From Arthrinium phaeospermum (Eukaryota; Ascomycota; Sordariomycetes; Amphisphaeriales; Apiosporaceae): 64,000 nucleotides of DNA. This document shows positions 30,337 to 40,706 of this stretch, piece by piece (position 1 is the first letter of the stretch; every line of letters starts with the position of its first letter). Below the pieces are notes generated by a model, which saw only the letters and a list, made by a program, of their open reading frames with translations, ran no database searches and was not told where the DNA came from. The position numbers and the translations under genes are program-made. The DNA lies in contig QYRS01000013.1 in assembly GCA_006503535.1 (NCBI GenBank), forward strand, positions 682,001 through 746,000. Reading direction: 5' to 3'.

Positions 30337-31683
30337 ATGAAGACCACCATCCTCAACCTCGCCCTCGCGGCGACCCTGGCTTCCGCTCAGCCTCACAACC
30401 ACGGCCACGGCCGCTTCCATCAGAAGCGTGGTGCTGCTTCTCCTGTCGAGAATGTCGCGAAGCGCGGTGATGTCGTTACTACTGTCGTTGCCGCCACCGA
30501 GACCGCTTATGTTATGGGAGATAAGGTCGTCACCCCCGAGGAGGCCAAGGCCGGCATTGACAAGGGTCTCTTCATCGTTGTTGGAGAGAGCACCCCTACT
30601 TTCACCCCTCCTCCTCCGCCCTCGCCCACGCCTACGACTGAGAAGAAGATCGCCGCTCAGTTCTTCCAGAAGCCCGAGGCCACCACCACCTCTACTCCCG
30701 AGCCCACCCCAACTTCTGCGACCCCGACGCCGGCCAAGTCTAGCAGCAGCAGCGGTGGCAGCTTCTCCGGCCAGGCCACTGGCCTGGATGCCGACTTCCC
30801 CGACGGAGAGCTTCCCTGCGAGTGGGAGTCTGTGGCCAAGTATGGCGCCGTGGCCATTCCCTGGGCCGGAATCAAGGGGTTCACTGCCGTTCAGAAGGTC
30901 CCTACTTTCCAGTTCGGCATGAAGATTGCCAACATCATCACCGCCATCAAGGGTGAAGGTTGCGAGGACGACGCCTTCTGCTCTTACGCCTGCCCCGCCG
31001 GATATGTCAAGACTCAGTGGCCCGTCGAGCAGGGTCTTACCGGCCAATCTGTGGGCGGCCTTCACTGCCTCAACGGAAAGCTCCGCTTGACGCGACCCGA
31101 GAAGAAGACCCTGTGCGAGGAGAACGCTTCCTCCATCACGATCAAGAACACGCTTGGCGAGGGAGTTGCCACGTGCCGTACTGACTACCCGGGAACGGAG
31201 AACATGATCGTTCCTGCTTGGGCCGGCGCTGGCTCGACCGCCCGGCTGGCCAACGTCAAGTCCAGCAACTACTACACCTGGGAGGGCAAGGACACCACGC
31301 TGCAGTACTACATCAACCCCAAGGGTGTTGCCGTGGAGGATGCCTGCGTTTGGAACAGCACTACTAACCCTCTTTCCGCTGGTAACTGGGCGCCTACCAA
31401 CCTTGGTATCGGCGAGTCTCGCAGCGGCCAGACCTACTTGTCCATCTTCCCCAACAAGCCTACTTCGGATGCCCTGTTGGATTTCAACATCAGGATCACC
31501 GGAGATGTGGCCGATAAGTGCGTGCTGGAGGATGGCAAGTACTACAAGAATGGCGTCGAAGACCCCTTGGGCTGCACCGTAAGTCTATCTGGATCCTATA
31601 ACCTATACTGAAATAGTTATATGCTAACGAAAACATAGACCTCCTACAGTTCAGGCGCCAATGTCGTGGTTGAATACTACTAG
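30337..31683 (+). CDS. SUN-family secreted cell-wall protein (GH132)
   Basis: Two exons, 30337-31578 and 31639-31683, give 428 aa. The protein has a signal peptide (MKTTILNLALAATLASA), then a propeptide-like region with dibasic Lys-Arg sites (FHQKR, NVAKR) suited to Kex2 cleavage. A Pro/Thr/Ser-rich linker follows (~90-145), and then the cysteine-rich SUN domain (~160-428). Typical blocks are FPDGELPCEWESVAKYGAVAIPW, CSYACPAGYVKTQWP and the Tyr/Trp-rich LQYYINPKGVAVEDACVWN. This is the family of yeast SIM1, UTH1, NCA3 and SUN4, which act in septation and glucan remodelling at the wall. A late intron with GTAAGT/TAG leaves a 14-residue last exon (TSYSSGANVVVEYY) that matches the expected C-terminus. 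Two Asn-glycosylation sites are visible (NASS, NSTT). Confidence 0.93.
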
Positions 31684-33459
31684 AAGGATCTACAGGAGAT
31701 TCTGGCGGGAAATATATGGACGCTTTTCGCGTTGCCTTTTCGGTTCTATATTTGACTTCTAATCAATATCTATTGACGTCCACCGCACGCGTCGACGCCA
31801 CGTTACGAAGCCGGCTACGATGGGAACGGCACGGCGGACCTGGTCACTAATGCGGAGTAATGTCTATAGGAGAGGGCGAGAAGAATGCTCTCGGTATTGT
31901 ACGAGGAGTTTGACGAAGATTACGGTGTCCTCGGTACGATTTGGAAGCTGGGCGAAGGAGAGGGCTCGCCCGACGGGAGGTGCGGTGGGCTACCAATTGT
32001 GGACGGGGAAGAAGGTCAAGATACACTGCAATCCGAGTCTGATTTCTTTTGTCGGCTGCGTTGAGTGGAAGATGAGGGGTTGCTTTCGATCTAATTGTGT
32101 GTTGCAGATCAGGGCCTTTCGAAGAAGCTATTTGTTGTATATCTGCGGTTGAAGAAGACGGATTTCCCCCCTTGGCCTAGACAAGACCCATTCTCCGATG
32201 CACGTGTGTCTCTCTCTGTGTGTGACCTTTGACATCTGTGCGAGGGCGACTATGTGGTGGAAGGGATTGCACTGTAGGTTAGCACACCCATCAAAGTTGC
32301 AGGTGAACGAACCTACGTTGAATTGGGCTGGTCCGGGTACCCAAGGATCTGACACCAGGCCGGGATGAATCAATCAATCAATTTGATTTGACAATGCTTG
32401 CTGCAGGTGATCCAACGCCATTGGACAGGCGGCAGTACGCGTCTGGTACGACTGCGACATGCTAATTCCAACCAACCAGTCCCAGCCAACCTGATACAAC
32501 CAATCCGGTCTATCATGTGGCCTGCAGATGGTTTCGCAGGTTGTATTTCGATTACCCAAATTTTTCCTTCACCCTCTTGCCTCGTTGGGCTCCCTGCTGC
32601 ATTGTGCATTGTGCATTGCATCGGCATGGGTCGATTTTTTCACGCCTCCGGTGGCTGCCCTGGAGCTGCACCTCCGTCTCGGCAGTCAGTCAAGCGGATG
32701 GTGAAGAAGAAGAAAGCGCAAAGTAGCAGGGGAAGATCAATCGGGTGGTCTGTGGCCGGCGTCGGGGGAGGGTGCGTTGTCTGAAGAAAGTTCTCTCCGG
32801 AATTGGAACCTTCAGGAAAGCCAACCAACACACCTCGTTTTATCTTATATTTAAGGTTGTTTGTATTTTTCCCGTCTTCCAAGAAAGCACACTGCCTTTC
32901 AGAAGGATTGACAGCCATTGATCGTCTGTCTCCAGCTCTCTATCTCTCGAGACCTGACAGGCAGACAGCTTTCTTCCCCAGTTCCTTTGCACGCCACGCC
33001 ATCGTTGATCAGGCAGGCCCTGCAGACAGACCCCAGACCCCAGACCCCAGACGTCCGGACGAACTACTTGTACTGTTACTGGTGGTGCCAAAAGCAAGCA
33101 AGCAACGCCTCTCCCGATCCCAAGCGCCTGAATCATACCAACACGTGAGATCCTCTCACGTCACTGGCAAACTAGGTGCTAGGTAACTAATCAGCTGAAG
33201 CCTACCCCGCCAGCGCTAGCCTGCCACTGCCCACCCAGCGATCCCTTAGCTCTCCCCAGCTCTCTTCTCTTGGCGTTGGTATAAGTCACGGCGGTTTGGG
33301 TGGTTTTGGCTGTTTAGGTGAGTGAGTGGCGTAGGCGAGCGAGAAAAGCAAGCGATCCGGCTTCTTCTACTTCTAGGCCAGCGTATCACGCGTGCATTAT
33401 TCTTTTTTCTACGTACCCCCTTTTTTCCCCTTCTATTGCGACAAGGAAAAGAAGTCGGC
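31684..33459. other. Intergenic between SUN and MFS genes
   Basis: 3' flank of the SUN gene and promoter/leader of the MFS gene. Many short frames but no recognisable coding region. Pyrimidine-rich DNA precedes the MFS start. Confidence 0.5.
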
Positions 33460-35247
33460 ATGTCTCTCAACCGAGTCGCATCTCTCGAGACCTTCCTCAG
33501 TGTATCGGCCGATGATGACAGACCGGTGCGGCCCCGACCTCGACGGGATTCCGCCTCGTCCTATGCGGCGTCGTTGAGAGCCAGGAAGCTGAGCTTCAAC
33601 CCCCTGCCCGAGGCGTGGGACCCGGCGTTCGTCCACGACGACGACATACCGAACCCAGCCGTTGGCGCCTTCGAGGTGCCACAGTGGAGGCGCATTTGTA
33701 AGCACCTTGAATCTTAGCCAGCCCATGGCGCAGTACCAACATATGTACAAGCTGACAACTAACTGTAATGTCTCATAGTGCAGGTTGTTGTGACAGTGAT
33801 ATACTGTCTCTTTGCTGCCGGCGTGGTATTTGGGTACGCGGCCTTGAAGCCCGTCTTGAAACGCGAAGGTGCCTACCATGATGTGTGCGATGGCGTCGAC
33901 ACCTGCGTCGAGATTCGGCTGAACCTCATGTTCACAACGGCGGCCGTGGCCACCAACGTGGCTGCGTTGCCCGTTGGCGCTATTCTGGACCACTTCGGCC
34001 CTAGAGTGAGTGGCTGTCTGGGAGCCGTGTTCCTGAGTTTTGGAGCCGTGGTCCTGTCGTTTGCCAAGAGGCTGCCCTTTGATGGCTTCTTACTCGGCTA
34101 CCTACTTCTGGCCCTCGGCGGCCCCTTTACCTATATATCTTCTTTCCAGCTGTCCAACGCCTTCCCGCGCCACTCGGGATTTATCCTCGCCCTGCTCACC
34201 GGTGCGTTTGATGCTTCCAGTGCTTTGTTCCTCGTGTATCGCATCATCTTTGAGAAGACGGGCGGCTCGTTTGGCCACGACAAGTTCTTTCTCTTCTACC
34301 TGGTTGTTCCTGGTGTGATTGTCATCTTGCAGTTCACCGTACTGCCCGCACAGTCTTACAAGACTGTGGGCGAGATGATTGAGGCCATCGAGGGGCCCGA
34401 TCCCGAGGAGCTCTATGTCCCCGATGAGAGTGCCATAGACGATCAGGTGGACGAGGAGACGGCGCTCCTCCGCGAAGAGCACCGCGAGCACCGCGAGGTT
34501 GTGGTCCACGAGATTGAGGAGCTCCTGGGCTCGACGCCCCAGGCCGACAAGCAGGCCCACCGCGAGGGGGTCAAGAAGGAGCGCAGCGGCGTCTGGGGCG
34601 TCATGCACGGCGTCAGCGCCTGGACCCAAATCTGGTCGCTATGGTTCTGGCTCATCTGCCTCTTCACCGTGGTGCAGATGACGCGCATCAACTACTTCGT
34701 CGCGACCATCCGCCCCCAGTACGAGGCCATCTTCCACTCGCTGCCCAAGGCCGTCGAGATCAACCACTTCTTTGACTTCGCCCTGCCCATCGGCGGCATC
34801 CTCTCCATCCCCTTCATCGGCGGCATCCTCGACCACACCCGCACCGTCACCGTCCTCGCCACCCTCGTCTCCGTCGCCACCACCATCGGCGTCCTCGGCG
34901 TCCTGCCCTACGCCTGGGCCGCCTACGCCAATATCGTGCTCTTCGTCCTCTACCGCCCCTTTTACTACACCGCCGTCTCCGACTACAGCGCAAAGGTCTT
35001 CGGCTTCCGCACCTTCGGCACCGTCTACGGCACCATCATCTGCCTCTCGGGTCTCTTCAACTTCGTCCAGAGCGGCCTCGACTTCCTCTTCCACGAGACC
35101 TTCCGCGGCGACCCCGTGCCCGTCAATGTCATGCTCCTACTGCTGGGGCTCGTCATCGGGGCCGCCCTCGTCGGCTTCGTCTGGTGGAAGGCCCGGATGA
35201 TGCAGAAGAAGGCTCTGGCGGCAGGGGAGAGAATGGGCAGGGCTTGA
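33460..35247 (+). CDS. MFS transporter, FMP42/SLC43-like
   Basis: Two exons, 33460-33697 and 33779-35247, give 568 aa. A hydrophilic N-terminus of ~80 residues precedes the first membrane helix, which is created by the splice (WRRI|LQVVVTVIYCLFAAGVVFGY). About twelve helices follow, split by a charged central loop (~ residues 300-370, rich in Glu/His/Arg: EEHREHREVVVHE). The motif VGAILDHFGPRVSG in the loop after TM2 matches the MFS motif A position. The overall pattern resembles yeast Fmp42 and the SLC43 amino-acid transporter branch. The substrate is not known for the fungal proteins and cannot be inferred here. The gene is convergent with the Hos2-type deacetylase. Confidence 0.88.
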
Positions 35248-35680
35248 GTTGCGTGTCTCTCCCATATAGCATACATGGCACTTGCATGCGTATCGTGATC
35301 AGGTAAAATTGACTGCCAGGTGTCCGGGTAGCATGGGTTATTGGATAATCACTTAGCGTATGATGATATAAACGAAACATTTACGATATTGTCTATTTCT
35401 TTGGGTCTTTTATGCAGCGTTGTATTCCAGACTTTTGAACTTGGCTCATCTCGCCATAGTGGATAGTGGAAACTATTCTGACATTTCCAAGTGAAACAGT
35501 TGGGAAAGGTCCAACCATGCACAGTTACATATACAAAGCCGATGCTGCCTGGATTCCACTGTTTCTTCTCCCCTTATACGATGACTACCGAGGCGTACAC
35601 CACCCTGTCCAAACCGCCCGACTCTAAAACCTTCCGCTGCCCAAAGAAAGCCAAGACTTGCAATCACGGTCCGCTACAGA
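35248..35680. other. Convergent intergenic
   Basis: 3' regions of the MFS gene (+) and the histone deacetylase gene (-). Nothing else recognised. Confidence 0.5.
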
Positions 35681-37180
35681 CTACATCTCCATGGGCACAC
35701 CCATGGCCTCCTCTCTTAATTTCCGCGCATTATCGTCGTGAAGCTCCGCTTCTTCCTTAAGACGCTGCTCGACCTCGTCGCGGATGGGGCCGAGGTCGGG
35801 CGGGATGACCTGGTACTGCACCGAGGGGGCGTGGCTGACGAAGCGGAGCTGCTCGGTGATGTGTTGTACGATGTCCTGCAACTTCTTCTGGGGGTTCCGG
35901 TTCTGGCGTGGCTCCCCTAGAATCTGCTCAATGGTGGGCAGCAGGGTCTCCTGGCGGAAGCGCTCGCGCCAGGGCGTGTGCTCGGGGATCTGAGTCGGGA
36001 TGTTCTTGTGCTGGTTAATGGCGACGGCCGTCTCGTAGGCCCAGGCGCGGGCCACGTTGCGCGGCGTGTATCCACCGCCGCCGAACATGATCATGGGGAT
36101 ACCGAGCTTCTTGCAGAACTCGACGCACGACGAGTGGCCCTCGACCAGCAGGTTGAACTTGCCTAGACGGTCACCGGCCAGCGAGTCGGCGCCGCACTGA
36201 AGGGCGATGGCGCTGGGCCGGAACTTCTCTACACACCTAGAGATGATGCTTTCGAAAAGCCAAGCGTACTGCTCATCCGTGATGCCGTCGTTGAGAGGGA
36301 CGTTGAGGGCATGGTGTGCACCGGGATTGTGCTCGCTTCTAGGGCCGTTGTCGTCCAGGGCTCCCGTGCCGGGGAAAAATGTGTTTGGGTCGTATTTGTG
36401 AAATGATACCGTCATGACTCTATCCGTGGATAGAAATGCTTCCTCGACACCGTCGCCGTGATGGACGTCTATGTCGATGTATAGAACGCGGGGGTAGACG
36501 CGCAAGAGTTGCAGGATAGCAAGGACAATGTCGTTGATATAACAAAAGCCCGAAGCCTCGGACTTTTTGGCGTGATGCAGTCCACCGCCCCAGGCAATGG
36601 CTATGTCGGCTTGTTTGGAACATATCTTCCGGGCCGCATCCAGCGAGGAACCTGCTGACATGGAGCAGTAGTCGTACAGGCCCTCGAACAGCGGGCAATC
36701 ACTGCCTCCCAAGTTGAACTTGAGATCTGGGTGCATGTTATCCACGTCCAGGGGTGTGGGCTGAGGCGCCACGGTGGCCAGGAAGTCGACATAGTCGTCG
36801 GTGTGAAAGTTGGTCAGCTCCTCGTAGGTGGCGGTGCGTGCCGTGTAGTTGTCCATGGCGAAGTTCATGCCGTAGGAGGTGACGAGGCTCTTGGTCAGAG
36901 TCAGACGCCAGGGCTTCATGGGATGCGTCTGGCCGAAGTGATGGCGCTCCATGTTGGGGTTGTAGTGGAAGGTGACATTGTAGCCTTTGGGTTTTGTGAT
37001 GCCATACTCGTGGGCCATGCGCTTCACCTTGCTAAAGTAGTGGGCATTTTCAAAGTCGCCGGGCCGGTCCAGGGGCTTGTTGAGAGTTTCCACGATGGGC
37101 TCATCTGCGTCGATATTGTGCGGCAGATAGTTTGGCTTAGGCACGCGGAACCTGTATGGCGATGCGGGATCGGGCTCCAT
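35681..37180 (-). CDS. HOS2: Class I histone deacetylase, Hos2 type
   Basis: Single exon of 499 aa from the ATG at 37180, in a strong GCCATGG context. A seven-codon upstream extension begins with GTG and is rejected. The zinc-dependent deacetylase removes acetyl groups from histone tails, in Hos2's case as part of the Set3 complex. The catalytic domain runs from YNVTFHYNPNMERHHFGQTH to about residue 370. It contains GGLHHAKKSEASGFCYIND (the His-His charge relay), YIDIDVHHGDGVEEAF (zinc-binding Asp/His), FFPGTG, and MFGGGGYTPRNVARAW. The C-terminus ends in a charged helix (EVEQRLKEEAELHDDN). The HPMKPWRLTLTKSLVTSYGM and FHTDDYVDFLATV segments resemble Hos2 more than Rpd3; that orthology is inference. 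The filamentous-fungal name would be hosA. Confidence 0.93.
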   Translation of the reverse strand: MEPDPASPYRFRVPKPNYLPHNIDADEPIVETLNKPLDRPGDFENAHYFSKVKRMAHEYGITKPKGYNVTFHYNPNMERHHFGQTHPMKPWRLTLTKSLVTSYGMNFAMDNYTARTATYEELTNFHTDDYVDFLATVAPQPTPLDVDNMHPDLKFNLGGSDCPLFEGLYDYCSMSAGSSLDAARKICSKQADIAIAWGGGLHHAKKSEASGFCYINDIVLAILQLLRVYPRVLYIDIDVHHGDGVEEAFLSTDRVMTVSFHKYDPNTFFPGTGALDDNGPRSEHNPGAHHALNVPLNDGITDEQYAWLFESIISRCVEKFRPSAIALQCGADSLAGDRLGKFNLLVEGHSSCVEFCKKLGIPMIMFGGGGYTPRNVARAWAYETAVAINQHKNIPTQIPEHTPWRERFRQETLLPTIEQILGEPRQNRNPQKKLQDIVQHITEQLRFVSHAPSVQYQVIPPDLGPIRDEVEQRLKEEAELHDDNARKLREEAMGVPMEM

Positions 37181-37795
37181 GGCGGGAGCTGTCCCACTCA
37201 CTCAGACCGGGGATGGAGGTAAGAGGAAGACCCAAGGTGATGAGCTCGCCAGCCTAGAATGTGAAAACCCCAGATACGGTGGCCCGGTGAATAACCCCCA
37301 AGCCGTACAGATGATATACTAGCAGAATGTAGACGAAGGAAGCGATACCAGTGCCGCCACAGAAGACAGGATCCGGAGGTGGTGGCTGGTACACTCCCGG
37401 CTGGCGTGCAAGGGTGTTTGCGTCTCTGAGCTTGAGCGACGTGACTGATATATTTGCAAGCTGATGTTCTAGTCAGTCCAGCCAGGTCGCGATGAAGGTA
37501 TGTATCAATGGCTACCTATTGATTGTAATGTCATGGATCAATGTCTGGTTAGGTCCCTCCCAGCAGAGAGCGCAAGTTGTTGCCGTCCTTCATGGAATTG
37601 AAGAAAGCTACTACTACTGGCTGGCAGGAGCAAATCTGAATTACATAAGACGCTTCGAATTCATCCAGCTCATGCAGGCCCCACCTTCTGGCTTACCCAC
37701 TACCTAGAGACAGAGCCATCAGAGCCTAGGTACTGCCTACCCCAGCTAATAAGACTTCAACTGATGACTGTGCCTGCAGCCTACAATTGCAGCCT

Positions 37796-37796
<1 letters not shown>

Positions 37797-37829
<33 letters not shown>
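37797..37829. repeat. (CAG)11 microsatellite
   Basis: Eleven perfect CAG units in the divergent intergenic region. Confidence 0.9.
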
Positions 37830-37832
<3 letters not shown>

Positions 37833-37895
37833 CTGTCGATTGGATCAATTGATTGATGGAGAATCGTCCAGTTTGTCTGTAGTACCACACGAGGA

Positions 37896-37926
37896 GCACA
37901 CAGCACACAGCACACAGCACACAGCA
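37896..37926. repeat. 7-bp tandem repeat GCACACA x 4.4
   Basis: Four perfect copies plus three bases, directly downstream of the CAG array. Confidence 0.85.
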
Positions 37927-38731
37927 GGTAGGTTCCAATAGCATTAGCGCATGGGATCAATCCCGAATCTTTTACCGGTCTTCTTTCTTTTTGCTCGCTT
38001 TTTCTTACTTATCAATTCTCCAATCCTCAACCCGTCAACTCCACTCTCGAATCGCATCTTCGCCGCCCCATCCCTCACTAAAACACTACGGCTGATTGCG
38101 CAGGCCAAACATCACACCACACCGTTTTACTCTTCGCCTTGTTCCTGGTCCGCCCCGGGTCACCTCACCCTCGCCTTCGGCCCCAACGCGGAACGATCCT
38201 TGCGAAAATTTGATCCTCTCTTCTTCTTCTTCTTCTTTTTTCCTCTACACTCTCTTTCGTTGTCTTTCGCCTCATCCCTCTCGCGTCTGTTCGCCAACCA
38301 AAACCCCGGGGGCCTCGAAGGTGAGCCATAACTGCTCATACGTTGTCGTCTCGTTCTTTGCCTTGTTGCCTTCGTTTGGTCCAGTGCCGTACCCGCTTGC
38401 CTCCTATGCTATGCCATCGTATACGCCCATGTAGACGTCTATGTGCATGTGCAGTACCCAGTCCGGCCATTGCACAGTAGCACTGCATACACTACATACA
38501 TATACACCTGCGGCGCATCCTCTCGCTTCCTGAACTACCAGCCCTTCTGTCCTCGTGCCCGTCCATAATACTCCTCAGCCCCGGCCAAAAAGAATACATC
38601 GCGCTTAGCTGAGGACCCATCTGGTGCGAGGAACAAGCCGGACTCGCTTCCCATGCTCTTTGTTCTTGTTGCATACGAGCCTATACATATTGCTTTCAGC
38701 GACCCTGCCGGATAGGTCCAGGTTAACAGCA

Positions 38732-40093
38732 ATGCCTAGAGACGACCTCTCGATCGACTTCGTCCACAAGATGGCCCCTTCGGTCGAGGCCCAAGACCCG
38801 GCCGTCATCCTCGACGACTGGGTCCATCGCACCTCCAACCTACACGAAGAAATCCGCTTTCTGCAGGACGAGATACAGGACAAGGACCGGGTCTACCACG
38901 AGTGCGTCAAGAACATCGAGGAGAGCGACAACAAAATCCAGAAATTCATCCGCTCCCATTCCAGCGCCCAGCCGAACCCTCGCGAGGACCTGCTTCGCGG
39001 CATGATACGAGACAACTACGTCAAGGCCGACAAGTTGGCAAGCGAGAAGATCACTCTGGCGAGTAAGCTACAAAATCTGATGGACAAGCACCTGCGCCAT
39101 CTGGACGGTCAAATTAAGCTGCTGTACGACCGCGGCGAGCCAGGGTTCACGGATCCTGACGAGGTGCCGTCACTACTACGTCCGAGCGCGGCGAATCACA
39201 GCATCCCGAACACCAGATTCCCTTCTACCGCCGCCGCACAGCCTTTGAACCCGAACACGAATGGTGGAACAGCCGCCGGGTCACGAGCGCCGAATCCGCA
39301 AGTGCGAACGACTCAGTTGCAAGCACACGGGTCGAGTTCGGCCCCGGCCACGCCGGCCGCAAGCATCATCCTTAATAGGAAAGAGCGTGAGATGTCCGCT
39401 GGTCCGGGAAGCGGTGTCCCTAAGAGGGGACCCAGGACGAACAGCGGTCTCGGAAGTCTTCCTTCGGCGTCGAGCGGGCTGGCGCGGCACTCATCGCTAG
39501 GACCAGGAACGCCCAAGGCTGGCACACCAGGAGCAGCGAGCAGAGCCGGCAGCATGGGACCCAAGGGGGCACATAAGGCAGGTGTGCGGAAGGGCACGCC
39601 CAGCGGCGCGGCCGGGCGTAAGAAGCCCGCCAACGCCAAATCGGGCCTCAACCGCGTTAAGCAGGCGGGGCGCTCCAAGGGATCGCCCACCTCGACGGCG
39701 GATAGCGAGTTGTCCGATGCCGACTCGGTGCAGAGCTCGCGTGGCGCCGCCTCCAGGGCCGGCAGCGGCACGCCGGCGCCCGCATCGGCCAGCACCACGC
39801 ACGCGCCCAACAAGCGCACGAAACACGCGTCGGCAGACGCCGATGGGGACGAGGAGATGGCGGACCACGAGAGTGGCGACGAAGAGGCCAGCGGTTCGGA
39901 TGACGACGAGGACGACGAGGGCAAGAAATACTGTCTGTGCCAGCACGTGTCGTACGGCGACATGGTGGCTTGTGACAACCCCGACTGCCCCTACGAATGG
40001 TTCCATTGGACCTGCGTCGGCCTCAAGAGCGAGCCCCAGGGACGCTGGTTCTGCCCGGAATGCACCGAGTCTTTGCGTAAGAAGGGAAAGTGA
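38732..40093 (+). CDS. ING-family PHD-finger chromatin protein
   Basis: Single exon; 453 aa from the ATG at 38732. A longer frame begins at a GTG and is rejected. The N-terminal ING domain (~20-140: [54 protein letters not shown]) is helical and joins histone-modifying complexes. The middle (~150-370) is Ala/Gly/Ser/Lys-rich and disordered, followed by an acidic stretch (~ 376-405). The C-terminal PHD finger has the C4HC3 pattern [19 protein letters not shown], then [12 protein letters not shown] and WFCPEC, which in this family reads H3K4me3. This is the family of yeast Yng1, Yng2 and Pho23. The [17 protein letters not shown] wording leans to Yng2 (NuA4), but I cannot exclude Pho23. Confidence 0.92.
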   Translation: MPRDDLSIDFVHKMAPSVEAQDPAVILDDWVHRTSNLHEEIRFLQDEIQDKDRVYHECVKNIEESDNKIQKFIRSHSSAQPNPREDLLRGMIRDNYVKADKLASEKITLASKLQNLMDKHLRHLDGQIKLLYDRGEPGFTDPDEVPSLLRPSAANHSIPNTRFPSTAAAQPLNPNTNGGTAAGSRAPNPQVRTTQLQAHGSSSAPATPAASIILNRKEREMSAGPGSGVPKRGPRTNSGLGSLPSASSGLARHSSLGPGTPKAGTPGAASRAGSMGPKGAHKAGVRKGTPSGAAGRKKPANAKSGLNRVKQAGRSKGSPTSTADSELSDADSVQSSRGAASRAGSGTPAPASASTTHAPNKRTKHASADADGDEEMADHESGDEEASGSDDDEDDEGKKYCLCQHVSYGDMVACDNPDCPYEWFHWTCVGLKSEPQGRWFCPECTESLRKKGK

Positions 40094-40706
40094 AGTGTGA
40101 TTCCAGGCTCAGGCATGGATGGGCGCACCATGATAGCAGCTACATAGCTAGGACCGAGCCCGTTGTGTATATACATCATGTATGAATTACGAAGAACAAG
40201 ATACCCCCCAGCTGATAATTCCATTGCTTGCAGAATTGCATCCCAACCATCCACTACGACAAGGTAGTTAGTCAGTCAGTGCATGTATTCTTGACGAATC
40301 TCGTGAATAAATTGATTTGTACTAATGAGTATTCATGTGTCACGCTTTACGGAACAAGCCCTTGCGACTTCAGTGTCAGTCACATCCATCCGGTCGACAT
40401 GTCACGTGAGGTAAGCAGTAAAAGTCTCGGGAATCATTGTATACAGGATATAGCCTATTGCTATTACAACTCTTAGGTGGTTATCGTCTATTTGATTCGA
40501 GAGCCACGCGAAAACTGCTATTCAGCTCAGCTTTCCTTGGGAAGAAATGGACACCATGCCAGCCGCTCTATGATGTGACCCTTCGCTTGGGGCAACAGCT
40601 CATCCCTGGGCGCAGTGTGATTGCATGACTTCATTATTAAAATGCCAGTAATGGTCGAGAACAGGTGAGAAACGCGAGAAAACCCAAAATGCTAGCCACC
40701 GAGCGT
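40094..40706. other. Convergent intergenic
   Basis: 3' regions of the ING gene (+) and UGP1 (-). No gene recognised. Confidence 0.5.

Larger units (their letters stand above)
37181..38731. other. Divergent intergenic, deacetylase / ING gene
   Basis: Shared upstream region of two chromatin genes. It contains the CAG11 and GCACACA repeats and, just before the ING gene, pyrimidine-rich leader DNA with TTC runs (38220-38240). No gene recognised. Confidence 0.5.

Noticed and set aside
30253..31065. 270-codon minus-strand open frame over the SUN gene
   Set aside because: Antisense shadow of a strongly biased secreted-protein gene, with no motif of its own.
37181..37201. Seven-codon N-terminal extension of the histone deacetylase
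   Set aside because: It begins with GTG; the ATG at 37180 has a much better context.
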